Part shown: piece by piece, positions 35,641-47,351 of the stretch
Position numbering within the stretch: position 1 is the first letter of the stretch
Layout: every line of letters starts with the position of its first letter
Origin: Diphasiastrum complanatum
Taxonomy: Eukaryota; Streptophyta; Lycopodiopsida; Lycopodiales; Lycopodiaceae
DNA: 64,000 nt
Direction: 5' to 3'
Assembly: GCA_029204225.1 (NCBI GenBank)
Contig: CM055095.1
Span: 32,923,732-32,987,731, forward strand
Notes under the pieces: model-generated
What the model was told of the DNA's origin: nothing
Database searches by the model: none
What the model saw: only the letters and a program-made list of their open reading frames with translations
Position numbers and translations under genes: made by a program

Positions 35641-36432
35641 TGTTGAATGGCTTTGATGGGCAGGTGGAATATCAAGAGGTTGATCTTAACGAGCTTCAAC
35701 TACACAAAAGGAAAAGTGGCAATTTGGAGCTAGTCAAGAGCATCAAAGGGAAGCCAAGTGGCAAAGATACTTTGGATTTGTTTTTGCAAGTTATTGAAGA
35801 CTCAAATAAGGTCAAAGGAGCAGCAAGAAAGTGTTGTTCAAGTTTACTTTATTTGTTCTATCTCATGTTTAAGCTATTTCAAGTGAATGTACGCAAATTG
35901 TTAAGATATGGTGAAACTAGTTACATTGTCTTGCAATATCTTCAGTGTTAGAGTTGTACTAGCATTCTTGGCTGGTTTTGCTGAAGGAAATGAAGCTATT
36001 GGAGGTTCATTATGTCACTAATTCATGATCAAGTCATCAAGTGTTGATAATATTTTATCAAAAGATGGAGATGGAAGCTCATTCATTGATTTCATGGAAG
36101 ATACATATCAAGAAAGGACGAAAATAGAGGAGACATACAAACATTAGACAATAACTATCATTTATTGTTTAGTTACTGTTATTTTCCAAAGAGTTCAAAG
36201 TTTGAAACATGGAGAAATCATTGCATTTACATTCTATGTGATTCTTCATGTTCTAGTTACATCTTAATATATAAAATTAATGTAAGAAATAGTGAAACAT
36301 CCAATGTGGACACTAATCTCTATATCAATTATGGAAGTTACTATAAAACCATAGAAAGGAGGTCTAGACTTAGGATGGACATCATTCTTAAGATAGATCA
36401 AAGTTGTGTGGTAAAACTAGTTGAAGAGGGAG

Positions 36433-37034
36433 TGTGAAAAATTGTCAACTAGTTTTATAGGTTTTGTTTTGGAAGCCAATTTGAAATCTCAACTTAGAGA
36501 TAATTTCATATTTGTCAATAAGGGCCCAAATAGCGATTCCATTTTAATTGGCTAATATAGATACATTGCATCTAGTCACAAAAAAACTAGATTTTAGGTG
36601 AGATATCTCTAAGTTTTCATTTTAGGGCTATTTTGGGACAAGTGGCCAAATGACATTTCGGAAGCTATAAATAGTTGTACCTGCATGGAGAAATAAGCAT
36701 CATAGTTTTTTTCTTTGTGAAAAATTCATCTCTTGTGTTTCTATGTCTATCTCATGTATTTTTCTTTTAATATCTTGGTTTTCTTTGTGTAGATTGTTGA
36801 TTTTATAGTTGATTTAGTTTTCACACATGTAAAGTACTGTACTTTATTATTGTTGTACGGACAGAGACAATACTAAGTCATATTCAAGTGTTTATGATCA
36901 GATCTTTGTGCATTTCTAAGTTTTAGCATGCATAAATTAATGATTTCTATTTTCTAGCTATTTCTAGATGTGCACACCAAATTGGCCAAAGATCTTAGAT
37001 CTATTAAGTATGTTTTCTATCTGTATTTTTTCAC
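36433..37034 (+). repeat. 3' LTR of element 6
   Basis: A purine tract gaagagggag at about 36423-36432 precedes TGTGAAAAATTG. The copy ends ...ttttttcaca at 37034, matching the end of the 5' LTR. About 300 bp of its left half is repeated in inverted orientation at about 38100-38404. Confidence 0.7.
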
Positions 37035-37036
37035 AG

Positions 37037-37640
37037 TTTGAAGCCGTGTACAAGGAATATGATGTCTTGATTTCTAACAACACTTGGGAACTTGTGGATT
37101 CACCTATCAACAAGCATGTTATTAGATGCCAGTGAGTGTTTCGAGTGAAGTACAACAATGATGGATCTATCAACAAATTCAAAGCAAGACTATGTGCCAA
37201 ATGATATGTGCAAATCCAAGGTCTTCATTGAAGACACATTTGCACTCGTGGCCAAGGTGTTGACTATAAGAGTCATCATTTTTATTGCATGCTATTTCAA
37301 ATGGAGGATGTTTGAACTTGATGTTTCTAATGTCATCCTCATTGACTTTCTTGAGAAAAAACTTTATATGGAACAATGTGAGGGCTTTATCAAAGAAGCT
37401 GAAGAATCCAAAGTTTGACTCTTATGGGCTTAAACAAGCTCCAAGGTCATGATATGCAAGGCTAAACTCATATCTTATCTCACTTGGATTCAATCTAAGT
37501 ACATATGATCCATCTTTGTAGATAAAGTTTGTAGTAGCAATCTTGTCATTCTCATAATTTATGTAGATGATATTATTTTGAGTGGAAGTTGCATAAAACT
37601 TGTTGATGAGACAAAAAGTGCACATGGCAAAAAACTAGTG
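37037..37640 (+). pseudogene. Copia RT N-terminal fragment
   Basis: Directly after the LTR the plus strand reads EYDVLISNNTWELVDSP, then SINKFKARL and further RT pieces (ALVAKVLTIRVIIF, FELDVSNVILIDFLEKKLYM) in several frames with many stops. It is the start of Copia RT up to near the catalytic region. Its abrupt start next to an LTR suggests that the LTR element, or a recombination, split an older copy. Confidence 0.7.
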
Positions 37641-37649
37641 CAATGCACA

Positions 37650-38404
37650 TCCAAATGTATAAATGACAAGACATCTTAGACCTTGAGCCAAATCTAGAAT
37701 AATACAGCCTTTGTGATTTTGACATAATAGATTTAAACACAATATTATGAACTTTTGCCAATACTCAAGATTGAAAAACACTCTTTAAAAAGTCCAGCTA
37801 CTTAAAATCAAGAGATCTTATAAAATTTAGGGTTTTATAAAAAATGCAAAATATCGAATCAAGCAAAATCTACATGCAAAAGCTAGAATCTAGATATCTC
37901 ATCTAATGAATGTACCATCCACAATCATGAGAAATTTTTATTTCCACATTCTAGTAAGTGGTTTCAAAAATTGACCATCCACAAGTATTTTGATCTAAAA
38001 TGACTATAAGATCACAAAGATCCAAACTATGTATTTGAAATTACAATATTTGAACTAGATGGACATAGAAACAAAAGAGATGAATTCTCCACAAAGTAAG
38101 AAACTATGCTGATTATTTCTCCATGCAGGTACAACTATTTATAGCTTCCAAATTGTTATTTGGCCACTTGTCCCAAAATAGCCCTAAAATGAAAACTTTT
38201 AAATACCTCACCAAAAATCTAGTTTTTAGTGACTAGATACAATGTATCTATTTTAACCAATTAGAATGGGTCCAAATCTCATCTCATTCACTTATCTACT
38301 TGCCAAAATTAGTAAAATCACTACTTAGGCCCTTATTGACAAATACGAAACTCTCTCTAAGTTGAGATTTCAAGTTGGCCTCCAAAAATGCTAATAAACC
38401 AACA
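37650..38404 (-). mobile_element. Inverted Copia 5' fragment (LTR plus leader)
   Basis: Reading leftward from 38404, the minus strand shows the beginning of the same LTR as 36433-36760 (TGTTGGTTTATTAG..., tatttgtcaataaggg, ctccatgcagg). It then jumps, with loss of the LTR end and PBS, into the leader that also occurs at 2130-2470, ending near 37650. It is non-coding. Confidence 0.7.
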
Positions 38405-38459
38405 CATTATAGGAGTTCTCAATATCAAAAAGACTCTTAAGAAATGCCATGTAGGATAA

Positions 38460-39890
38460 AGGAAAAAATTAAAAAAAAATAATAATATTGTTTATTTGCT
38501 TGCCCTCACTACTCTCGAGGCCTCCCCAACTCCAAAGATCTAACCATAGTGTCTACAATCACAATTAAGAATTCTAAACTGTTCACACTCTAAATTCGAA
38601 TATACATTCTCTCTATTGGTTATGATGAGGGCAATCATCTCATTGTCATTCTCAAATTCGAATCAGGGAAAAAAACAAAATATATGAATATGCATTTCCT
38701 TCACTAGAATGAAAATGTGAGCGCCATTTCCAAATATGAATGCCATCTTCACATTAGAATGAAAATATGAGCGCCGTTTTTCCACTGAAATGAAAATATG
38801 AGTGCCATTTTCAAATTTGAATCAAGTAGAAAAGCAAAATCAAGGGATTGATGGTACAGAGTATATAATTTAATAAAAGATAAGTACTTTGTTTTGTTTT
38901 GAAAAATCTATTTTTAGTACTTTGATGTATCTGATTACTTTCTTGTTTTTTTTATGACGACATTGTATCATCTACATTTGGATATCCTTACTGATTTGGC
39001 ACTTTTATAGAGAAGAAGAGACAAAGGAATTCCAATATTTGCTGGTGATCGTTCCTGTTATAGAGAAGAAAAAAAGAAGAACTTGGATTTGTGGACAGAC
39101 GGAACATTGTACCCCCAAGATCCTAGCACATTGACTCATCCCACATTCTCTTCAATAACTCATCTAGTTAAATGAATATGCAATGGACATATTGGATTAC
39201 TAGGATATTGTGAGAGATTGCAGAACCATGAAAATCAACTTTCTATGAAAAAAATTTACTTTTTAGAATGTGAGTTGATATGGATATTCTTTTATTGTCG
39301 GAATAGATATTCTCTTCTCCAAAAGACTTTAGAGAAAAATGAACAATTTAAAAAAAATAATGAATCATTACAGAAGATAACAATTGATATCAAATTAAAA
39401 CTAGAGCAAATGCAATCAATCTTACAATTTGAATTGAAAACTGGTTGTAATTTTTTTGAAATGATAAATTCAGATAATTTTTCATTTCTTGATTTCCCAA
39501 TGGTGCAAGGGGGTTGTCGATCAATGTGTTATTTTCAAGATGAGTGTACCAACTATCCTCAGACAAGATTTCAGATATCTCAGCAAAAGGGACAGTTAGT
39601 GAGAGGGCTACATATGTATATTTTGGGATTTTTTTTTTAATGTACAATTGTTGAATGGATAAAAGGGTATATGAAAAGAGAGAACCAATATTTACATAAT
39701 TGTAAGTACGGTATGGTCTGGTTATTGGATTAGTGGAGCGAAATATATTCTTTGCTTTAACTTCCTCCAAATGATGAGAATAGTTAGCTTCTCAATCTGT
39801 GTAGATTTTTCACAGATCCGGGAATAACAACTGACTGGAGATTCTGAAAAGAATTGGATTAGGGCTAGGGACAACTTCTTTAACATCAAA
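38460..39890. other. No gene recognised
   Basis: AT-rich DNA. Open frames at 39218-39640 (+, lysine-rich, possibly coiled coil) and 39390-39770 (-) overlap, and neither resembles a known family. Short repeats of a gaatgaaaatatgagcgcc type occur at about 38700-38830. Confidence 0.45.
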
Positions 39891-40126
39891 AATGTTAATT
39901 GAGTCTAGCTTATTCCGATACTCATCCAGAGCTAGAAAAATATTGTTTTCAAATGTTTTTAGATATTTTAGGATATAAGAGGTGGTGAAAGATCCTTCAT
40001 GGACATCATTCTCTATTGGAGTCTCAAAAGTTCCTTCTTTGTAGCTGGATTTTTTAGACACTTCTAAAAGCTTTCATTGATCTATGAAGAGAGTTGTAAA
40101 TAGATCAAGCTAAATTTGAGGAGGAG
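39890..40126 (+). pseudogene. Copia RT tail remnant and polypurine tract
   Basis: A short stretch with ERSFMDI, as in the RT C-terminal part of the intact element (residues 1090-1096), leads to gaggaggag, which is the PPT directly before the LTR at 40127. Little else of the polyprotein is left. Confidence 0.5.
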
Positions 40127-40827
40127 TGTGAAGAATTGCCAAAAATTGGCAAATCTAGCTTGATTAAAAACCATGTAGAATAGTGTAAATTGTGTACACA
40201 AGTGGGTCCCACAAATGTGAGGCCATGATGCCACATGGGAAACCCATCCTAATGTAGGTTAGGTCAAGTCAAGAGAGTTGGTCATGTCTATTTGGTGGTC
40301 ATCCCTACTTTATAGGACCTACACTTAAGTTTAAGGTGAAAATTTGACCAACTAACTACCTACGAAGCATAACTCTAGGAAATAGACTAGGGTTTCATTT
40401 TATGTCAAGGAGAGTGAGTTAACTTCCTTATTACATGCTGGAAATCCACCTAACTTCAAGAAGGAAGTCGAATTTGCTATGTATTCCCTCTCTCCATAGT
40501 GAGAAGATAGAAAATTTTTGGAGCTCATTGGCAATCTCAAGCTAGTTCACTATGTACATTGAGTTTTTGTGATCCAAATGAAACCAAATCAATTTCTACT
40601 TGTTTCTCAGGTTGAAGTCCGTACTAAAGCCTGTAGTACACACGTGTGGGCTTGGATTTCAATGTTTATCAATGCTTTTGATTGTCAATGCTTGTTGTTT
40701 GTCAAATTGCCTATCTAGATCAACTTTTTTGTGTCTAGTTTTTTGATAGATTGTTAAGCAAGCATCCAATCACTCTTGTGGATCTTTTGTAGATCCATTT
40801 ATGGTCCTAAAGTACAGTACTTTCACA
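40127..40827 (+). repeat. Copia 3' LTR
   Basis: Begins TGTGAAGAATTGCC after the purine tract gaggaggag and ends ...actttcaca. Its start resembles the start of the minus-strand LTR at 54713 (TGTGAAGAATAGGC...), so it belongs to that family. The right limit is approximate. Confidence 0.6.
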
Positions 40828-40979
40828 ATATATTGTTGCATATGCTTCTCTGCCAATACCTGCAAAATCACAAGCACCCTGAACTATAGTCTTATCTAAA
40901 TTTTTTTGAATGTCCACCGTTCAACCCATGAAGTTTGTTTCAGTCCAGAAGTATGTACTATCTTAACCAAAGTCTACTA

Positions 40980-43900
40980 ATTTTAGGGGTAGAAATAATG
41001 CTACCTGCTATAATTGTGGAGCACCCGAGCATTATTCGACAATGTCCTGAACCAAAGTGACAAATTGTTTATGTACCGTTATGTGGAAATTGCCAAGGAT
41101 CAGAAGGACACATCACTTCTGAATGTCCTAAACCACCAATCAAAAAAATGATGGTGAAGTATGTTAAATTGGATACCAATGAGGAAGGTCAGACTAAAAA
41201 TGAAGTGGTACAGAGGATAGAAATATGTATAGAAGATTTTTTCTGGCCAAGTGATTTGGATTTTCAAGCTAACAAGGTATCTACCCAAAGTGAAGCCAAA
41301 AAGGATAGGCAAAGTCAAATTTGGCCTATTTCGGAGTCTAAGAAAAAGACAAGGAAATGTAAATAGCAAAAACAACCGTCACTTGTTTAGAAAAGGACTA
41401 GTAAATCTCTTACTCAAGATGATATAAACGATGACCTCATTTATGATCAAAATGACAAGAAATACTCTGTCCCGAATATAACTCAGCAAGTTGACTCGGG
41501 AAATTGCAACCAAGTATTACTTTTAAGCAGTTGCTCGAAGATAATGTGCTTTATCGGAAACAACTCAATGAATTGTTGGTGAAAAAGAGAAGAAGAAAAT
41601 CGAGATTACCAGAAGTCAATGTAAATAGAATTGAGGTTGATGATAAAGGAGCTCCAAAAATTGAGGTCCAAATTAAAGGATGTATTGTTTCAAATGTACC
41701 TAATGATTTGGGCTCTGGAGTAAATATTATTACAGAGGAGACAACTCATAATTTGGGATTAACCCATATTACTCCCACAACCAAGTTCTTAAGATTGGTG
41801 GATCAGACCAGACGGAAACCAGTCGGCCTACTTAATAATGTGGAAGTGAAAATTGAAGGATAGACGTTTCTGTTGAATTTTGTGGTTATTAAACCAGTGA
41901 CTGTACCTTCATATCCCATGTTATTAGGCAGACCCTGGTTATATGATGCCGACATGGTCACATATTGGAAAAAGAAGGAATTTCAATTTCCAATTAAAGG
42001 ATCCAATCAAAAAATTACGTACGAAGTGGTAAAAAACAAATATCAAGGAGAAACTCAGTTATACCTTTGATACATAATTTTATTCTTCGTCAGATGAACA
42101 GTCCATAGATATTTGATATTTGGAGTGTTACGAGATTGACAAGGAAGAACATAATGGTAATCAAGCTCGAGAAATTTACGGGAGAAGCAAAGTTAATTCA
42201 ACAATGGAAATAGTTGACATTGATGAAATTGACAAAATTTTCATTGGCTTAGATAAACAAGTAAATATATCCTTATATTTATCGAAATATGAAATGGGTA
42301 TATATCAAGACCTATTAAAGACTATGGGGATGTGTTTGCTTGGAGCTTAACTGACTTAAAAAGTATTCTAAAGAAATTTGACGAGCATCAAATCGATTTA
42401 AAGCTAGAAGCTTTTCCAATTCGTCAAAGAGAATATAGGCTAAACCCAAAATATTCATTGATGGGGAAAGCAGAGTCTCAATGAATATTTGGAAGTAGGA
42501 ATTATTTATCCAGTTTTAAGCAGTGAATGGGTTTCACCCATTGTCATTGTACCAAAAAAGAAAACATGAAAAATTCGGGTATGTCAAGATTTCAAGAAAC
42601 TCAATGATGCAACTAAAAACGATTATCATCCTTTATTGTTTACAGATTTGATATTAGACAAAGTTGCAGGTTATGAAAGGTACAATTTTCTGGATGGTTT
42701 TTCAGGATATAATCAAGTCCAGATAAAGAAAATGATCAAGATAAAATTACCTTCACAACCTATTGGGGAATCTCTGCATATACCAGAATGCCATTTGGAC
42801 TTTGTAATGCACCAGCAACATTCCAAATGATGATGACTATTATATTCAGAATTTTTTGAGAAGATTTTTGGAAATATTTATTGATGATTTCTATGTTTTC
42901 AGTTCTGCAAAGGATCATCCTGATAAACTTAGACAAACTTTACAAAGATGCTGGGAAACATCGATTTCATTACATGTTGAGAAGTATTTTGAAATGACGG
43001 AAGACATACTTCTTGGACACAAAATATCAGAAAGAGGAATTGAAGTGGACCAAGACAAGATCAAAATTATCGAAGCTTTGCAGCCACCAACAAGCTTAAG
43101 AGAATTAAGAGGTTTTCTCGACCATTTGGGATATTACAGAAGATTTATAAAGGATTATGCTAATATGGTGGCCCCTTTGACTAAACTTTTAAAGAAAAAT
43201 ACCGATTACAATTGAAAAGAGATTGCCAAAGGGCATTCGAGTGTTTAAAAGATAAATTAAAATCGGCTCCAATTTTAAGACCTCCAAATTGGGATCGAAA
43301 ATTTCATATTTATGTGGATACCTCTTCCTTTGCTATTGGGACTGTATTAAGTCAAAAGGATGATGGAAAACGAGATTACCCAATTTATTATGCGTGTAGG
43401 CAATATCAGTTGTCGTGAAGAACTATTCAGCAATTGAAAGAAAAACCATATAAATGATATATTCCGTTCAGAAGTTTCGACATTATCTTATTAGTATGCA
43501 TTTACCTTTTATGTTGATCATATGCTATCAAATATTCGGTAATAAGCCAGATTTGTCCGGAAGGATAGTGTGATGGATCCTTTTATTATCGGAATTCAAC
43601 TATACAGTCGAAGTTTGACCAGAGAAACATCATGCAAATGCAGATTATTTTTCCAGGATTGAAACTTCAGAACAAAAGGAAACAATTTCTGATAAACTTT
43701 CGGATGAGGAGGTAATGTTATTAACAATTGAGAATTCATGATATTTTGATATAATTGAATATTTGAAAGCATTGCAATATCCAACAGGAATGGCCAGGGA
43801 GGAGAAAAATGTTTTTCAGTATCGAGTCGCTCCCTATACCATAATCTCAAGAATTTTGTATAAAATGGGAAATGATGAAAAACTAAGGAGATGCTTGGAG

Positions 43901-45010
43901 AAAAATCAAATTCAACAACTGATCAAATCAGTTCATGTAGAAGATGTTGGAGGCCATTTTGCAATGAAAAATACGGTAAAGAAAATTATAAATCTAGATA
44001 TTGGTGGCCAACGATATAGAGATGTTCATTAGTTCATTTCGAACAATGATCCTATCAAAAAGTGGTAAACCAACAACTTCCAACAATTGGCCTTTAGTTC
44101 CAATTCTACCATTAGTGCTCTTTGAAAAATAGGAGATCGATTTTGTGGGCCCTATTAAATCAGCTACAAGGCATAAGAAGAATCAATATATATTGGTTGC
44201 CACGGATTACTGTATCAAGATGGTGGAGGCTGACACAACAGAAAGAAATGAAGCAAAGACTATTCCTATTTTTTTTTTTGAAATACAATTACTAGGTACA
44301 GATGTCCATTGGAGTTGGTAAGTGACAAGGATACTCATTTTATCAATCAGACTATTGTGGAGTTATTAAAGTACTTCATGATCACTCATTGAAGGACAAT
44401 ACCTTACAATCCTGAAGCTAATAGATTAATGGAGAGGGCTAATGGTATACTTTGTGAGATTTTTAAAAAAATTACCGATCACCATTCTACTAATTGGAAT
44501 ACCAAGTTACCATCTGTTCTTTGGGCCTATCGAAATACTGAGAAGATAACTACAAAGAAGACCCGATTTTATTTGGTGTATGGGATGTATCCTATACTAC
44601 CTATCGAATTTGATGTACCTATTTATCGAATTCGGGAATCTGAGAGAGATGCATCTAACTAGATGATAAATGAAAGGCTCCATACCATATCATATCATAT
44701 CTCAATTAGAAGAAGATCAATATTGTGCTTTACAGGAAACATCTTAGGTACAAACTAAAATAAAAACAAGATATGACAATAATCTAAATATAATATCTTT
44801 AAAAGAAGGAGATCTTGCTTTATTATGTAATAGTCGTCATATGAAATTTCGAGGGAAGCTGCATACAAGGTGGATGGGACCATATTAGGTAATTGAAGTA
44901 TTCAGCAATGGTTCTATTCAATTGGCAGACCTGCAAGATCGGTTTTTAGACACCCGGGTAAATAGAGTCCGAGTGAAGAAATATAATGAAGCTACGGACA
45001 TCTAAATTTT
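40980..45010 (+). pseudogene. Ty3/Gypsy gag (end)-protease-RT-RNase H-integrase, decayed
   Basis: Starts within gag with two zinc knuckles (CYNCGAPEHYS, frameshifted, and CGNCQGSEGHITSEC). The protease has DLGSGVNII at about 41705 and YPMLLGRPWL; a TAG at 41861 interrupts it. RT has VSPIVIVPKK, YNFLDGFSGYNQV, MPFGLCNAPATFQ and the catalytic FIDD (about 42880). RNase H has FHIYVDTSSFAIGTVLSQ. The integrase shows a GGHF zinc region, DFVGPIKS, LVSDKDTHF and MERANGIL, the three catalytic positions. Stops include TGA at 42567 and 43213, and there are many frameshifts. The 5' LTR and most of gag are missing. A GRPWL-type protease suggests the non-chromodomain (Athila/Tat-like) branch. Confidence 0.88.
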
Positions 45011-45159
45011 TGGTTTTTTTTTTTTTGATTTTGTCGTTGTAGTTTTAGATAAAACTCTTGGTTTTACGTAAGAAATTATTGATCCATGCTTTTCCAAGAG
45101 TAATTAATTATTGTTGATTCTTATTTTTCAATAGATTTATTCAACGAGGACATTTCCTA

Positions 45160-45430
45160 ATTTGAGGAGGAGAAGATGTTATACTTTGAAACTTTCGATT
45201 TTTGAATTTTTTGATTTTTTCATTTTTTTGATCTAGTGAGCTCTCGATGTATATCGGTCTCTGTATTCATCAAGTAATTGAAGACATCATTGGGTTATAC
45301 AATGTATTGAATCTTTCTCTGAATCGTAGTATTGAAAATTTTAGGTTCGAGTTGATCCGAGTCCGTATCAAATTTTCCTAATATTTTTTTCAATCCATTA
45401 GAAATTCGATTCGATCCTATTTGAGTCGAT
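45160..45430 (+). repeat. Gypsy polypurine tract and LTR start
   Basis: gaggaggagaaga at about 45164-45176 is followed by TGTTATACTTTG at 45177, a typical PPT/3' LTR junction downstream of the Gypsy pol. The far end of the LTR cannot be fixed. No second copy is present. Confidence 0.5.
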
Positions 45431-45431
45431 C

Positions 45432-46215
45432 ATGTATCGAATATTTTCAATTATTTTAAAAGGTCCAATTTTTCAAAAAGATGTCACCTCGCTGATTGAT
45501 CATCTTTTGCAAGAATCAGAGAAAGAAGAAGATTCAGTTATGGACATAGGTGATACCGCAACAACAATACAGCCTCTGGAAATAATAGGTCAAACAATCA
45601 AGCCTATGAAATGATGAAAATGGATGAGGCCCAAAATTTTCAAATGCCTACGGAAGAATTATCAAACCCTAAAAATGAGGAACAAGAGGACGCAAATATA
45701 CGTAAGGACATCTCTAGTTTTGAAGATTTATCTGATAATTTTTTGTACTCAACTTTGAAAATTTTATTTACTTCAACAAATGAAATAGTAAATTTTGTAC
45801 AGAGGTAGCAGAGTGAAGCAGAAGAATTACAAATTTCAAGATTCAAAGTTAAGCAGTAGTAGAGTACTTTGCAGCTCTAAATATTACTACGAATTGAGTC
45901 ACCGAACTTCAGGCGAAGTTTGTTGCAAAGAAAGATGAAATCTGTGACCTAACAAAAGATTACAACAAGACTTGTTGTCCACAAAATTATAGAGGCATAT
46001 GAGAAATTAAAGTCCAAATATGTTGCTCAGAAAAACCTCCTCTTGCTTGAACAACAAAAAGTGGCTGTTGCTCAAACTTCTATTGTGTAGTTAACCAAAA
46101 AATTGGATGATATTCGCCCTCGTATGGAGATGGCGAAATCTTTTCAAGAGGAACAATTGAAGTTTAAGGAGAAAGCGTTGAAGGCACAATTGAAAAATCA
46201 AAGTTTACAAGTTGA
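45432..46215 (+). pseudogene. Unrecognised charged, coiled-coil-like ORF remnant
   Basis: Open segments on the plus strand broken by a few stops and frameshifts: acidic ESEKEEDSVMDIG, EELSNPKNEEQED, then Glu/Lys/Gln-rich heptad-like stretches (KSFQEEQLKFKEKALKAQL). I do not recognise the protein. It follows the apparent Gypsy LTR start, so it is either an additional 3' ORF of that element (then the PPT is internal) or part of another element cut at 46215 by the old Copia gag. Confidence 0.35.
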
Positions 46216-46655
46216 CTTGCCTTTCTCCTTGCTTTACTTTATCTCTTTTCTTCTTGTGGCACTTTGAAACAACATGCCGTTTTTTCCACAATAAAAGCAC
46301 TTGATTTTGGATTTCCCACTTGTTGATGGTTGTGAAGAGTCTTCATCACCATCCTCCTTGGATTTGTCCTTTGCAGTGTTGATGTTGCTCTTTGCCTCTT
46401 CCTCTTGGCTTTTCCTTTTAGAAAGAATGCTTTCTCCTCTCCACCATTCTTCAAAGAAAGTTGATTGATCCTCAATAGCTTGTTCTCTTGCCTACACTCC
46501 TCAAGAATGAGAACTCCTTGTAATGTCTCCAAGCTTCGAATCTCCTGCTTGATTGCATAAGATTGAACAATATTGTCAAATTCATCTCTCAATCCATTAG
46601 AGATCACTTGCACTAATTCTCTTTGGTTGAGATGGTCTCCTAGCAAGCAAGCTCT
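46216..46655 (-). pseudogene. Old Copia gag, 3' half (host of nested insertion)
   Basis: The minus-strand gag half reads GDHLNQRELVQVISNGL, then FDNIVQSYAIKQ and a basic Lys/Arg/Asn-rich region. A knuckle-like end follows (FIVEKTACCFKVPQ; the first Cys codons appear mutated or frameshifted), with TGA near 46239. Its upstream half lies at 52819-53783, on the other side of the young Copia, and the two halves abut at the target duplication gctct. Nothing of its protease, integrase or RT is left beyond 46216. Confidence 0.8.
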
Positions 46656-47337
46656 TGTAAAAATTACAGCAAATAAGGATCCTAAAACACTTGAAATGAT
46701 GAGGGAAACAATAGATTATGATTTCATAAGATTAGCACAAGTTGAACCATCAAAATCCATCAAAAATCTATGCTTGAACCTCACTAAATGGCCCAAATCC
46801 TTGAAGAAGGCTTCACACGTGTGAAAGTACGGCCTCCCATAGTCTGAGTACTGTACACCAGACCTACATTCAATCCTATAATCATTAGTAATCACAAGTA
46901 CTCAAACAATTATGAACATAGAGAGCAATTGCACCATTATGAGAGAAAAAACATGAAATTGCTTGATTGATTTTGGTGAGATATCATCACCTATATATAC
47001 ATGATCCATCATGGTTTTGGGCAGGTATGAGTAGCCCTAAACCTATCCCTAATGCTAATTTTGGTGGATCTTTCATCCCTACCAAGTTAGGGTTGGAATC
47101 TTGGAGATCCCTCAACAATGCAAAAATTACCAAAAATAGCTCCTATTTTTTCTCCCTTGTATCTAAGCATAATTTGGACTCATTCCAAAGGTTCTAACAC
47201 TTAGGTCTACTTGAGAATATCCTTATGAATGGAATCCTATGCTATTTGGCACGTGTGACAAGCCACATCATGACCATCTAACTATTTACAAGTCATATGA
47301 CCAAAACTAGTCAAGCTAGAATTGTGAATTTTTAACA
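46656..47337 (-). repeat. 3' LTR of the young Copia
   Basis: 682 bp, on the minus strand TGTTAAAAATTC...AATTTTTACA. It differs from the 5' LTR only at 46840 (t versus c at 52316) and 47021 (g versus a at 52497), both transitions. Confidence 0.95.
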
Positions 47338-47348
47338 CTCCTCCTCAC
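47338..47348 (-). other. Polypurine tract of the young Copia
   Basis: Read on the minus strand, GTGAGGAGGAG lies directly before the LTR start and a few bases after the gag-pol stop. Confidence 0.85.
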
Positions 47349-47351
47349 TAT

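Noticed and set aside
27196-45430. One giant Gypsy element joining the gag at 29.2 kb to the pol at 41-45 kb
   Set aside because: The LTR starts differ (TGTTGAATTTTGG versus TGTTATACTTTG), and the second region has its own gag end and zinc knuckles, so they are treated as two families.
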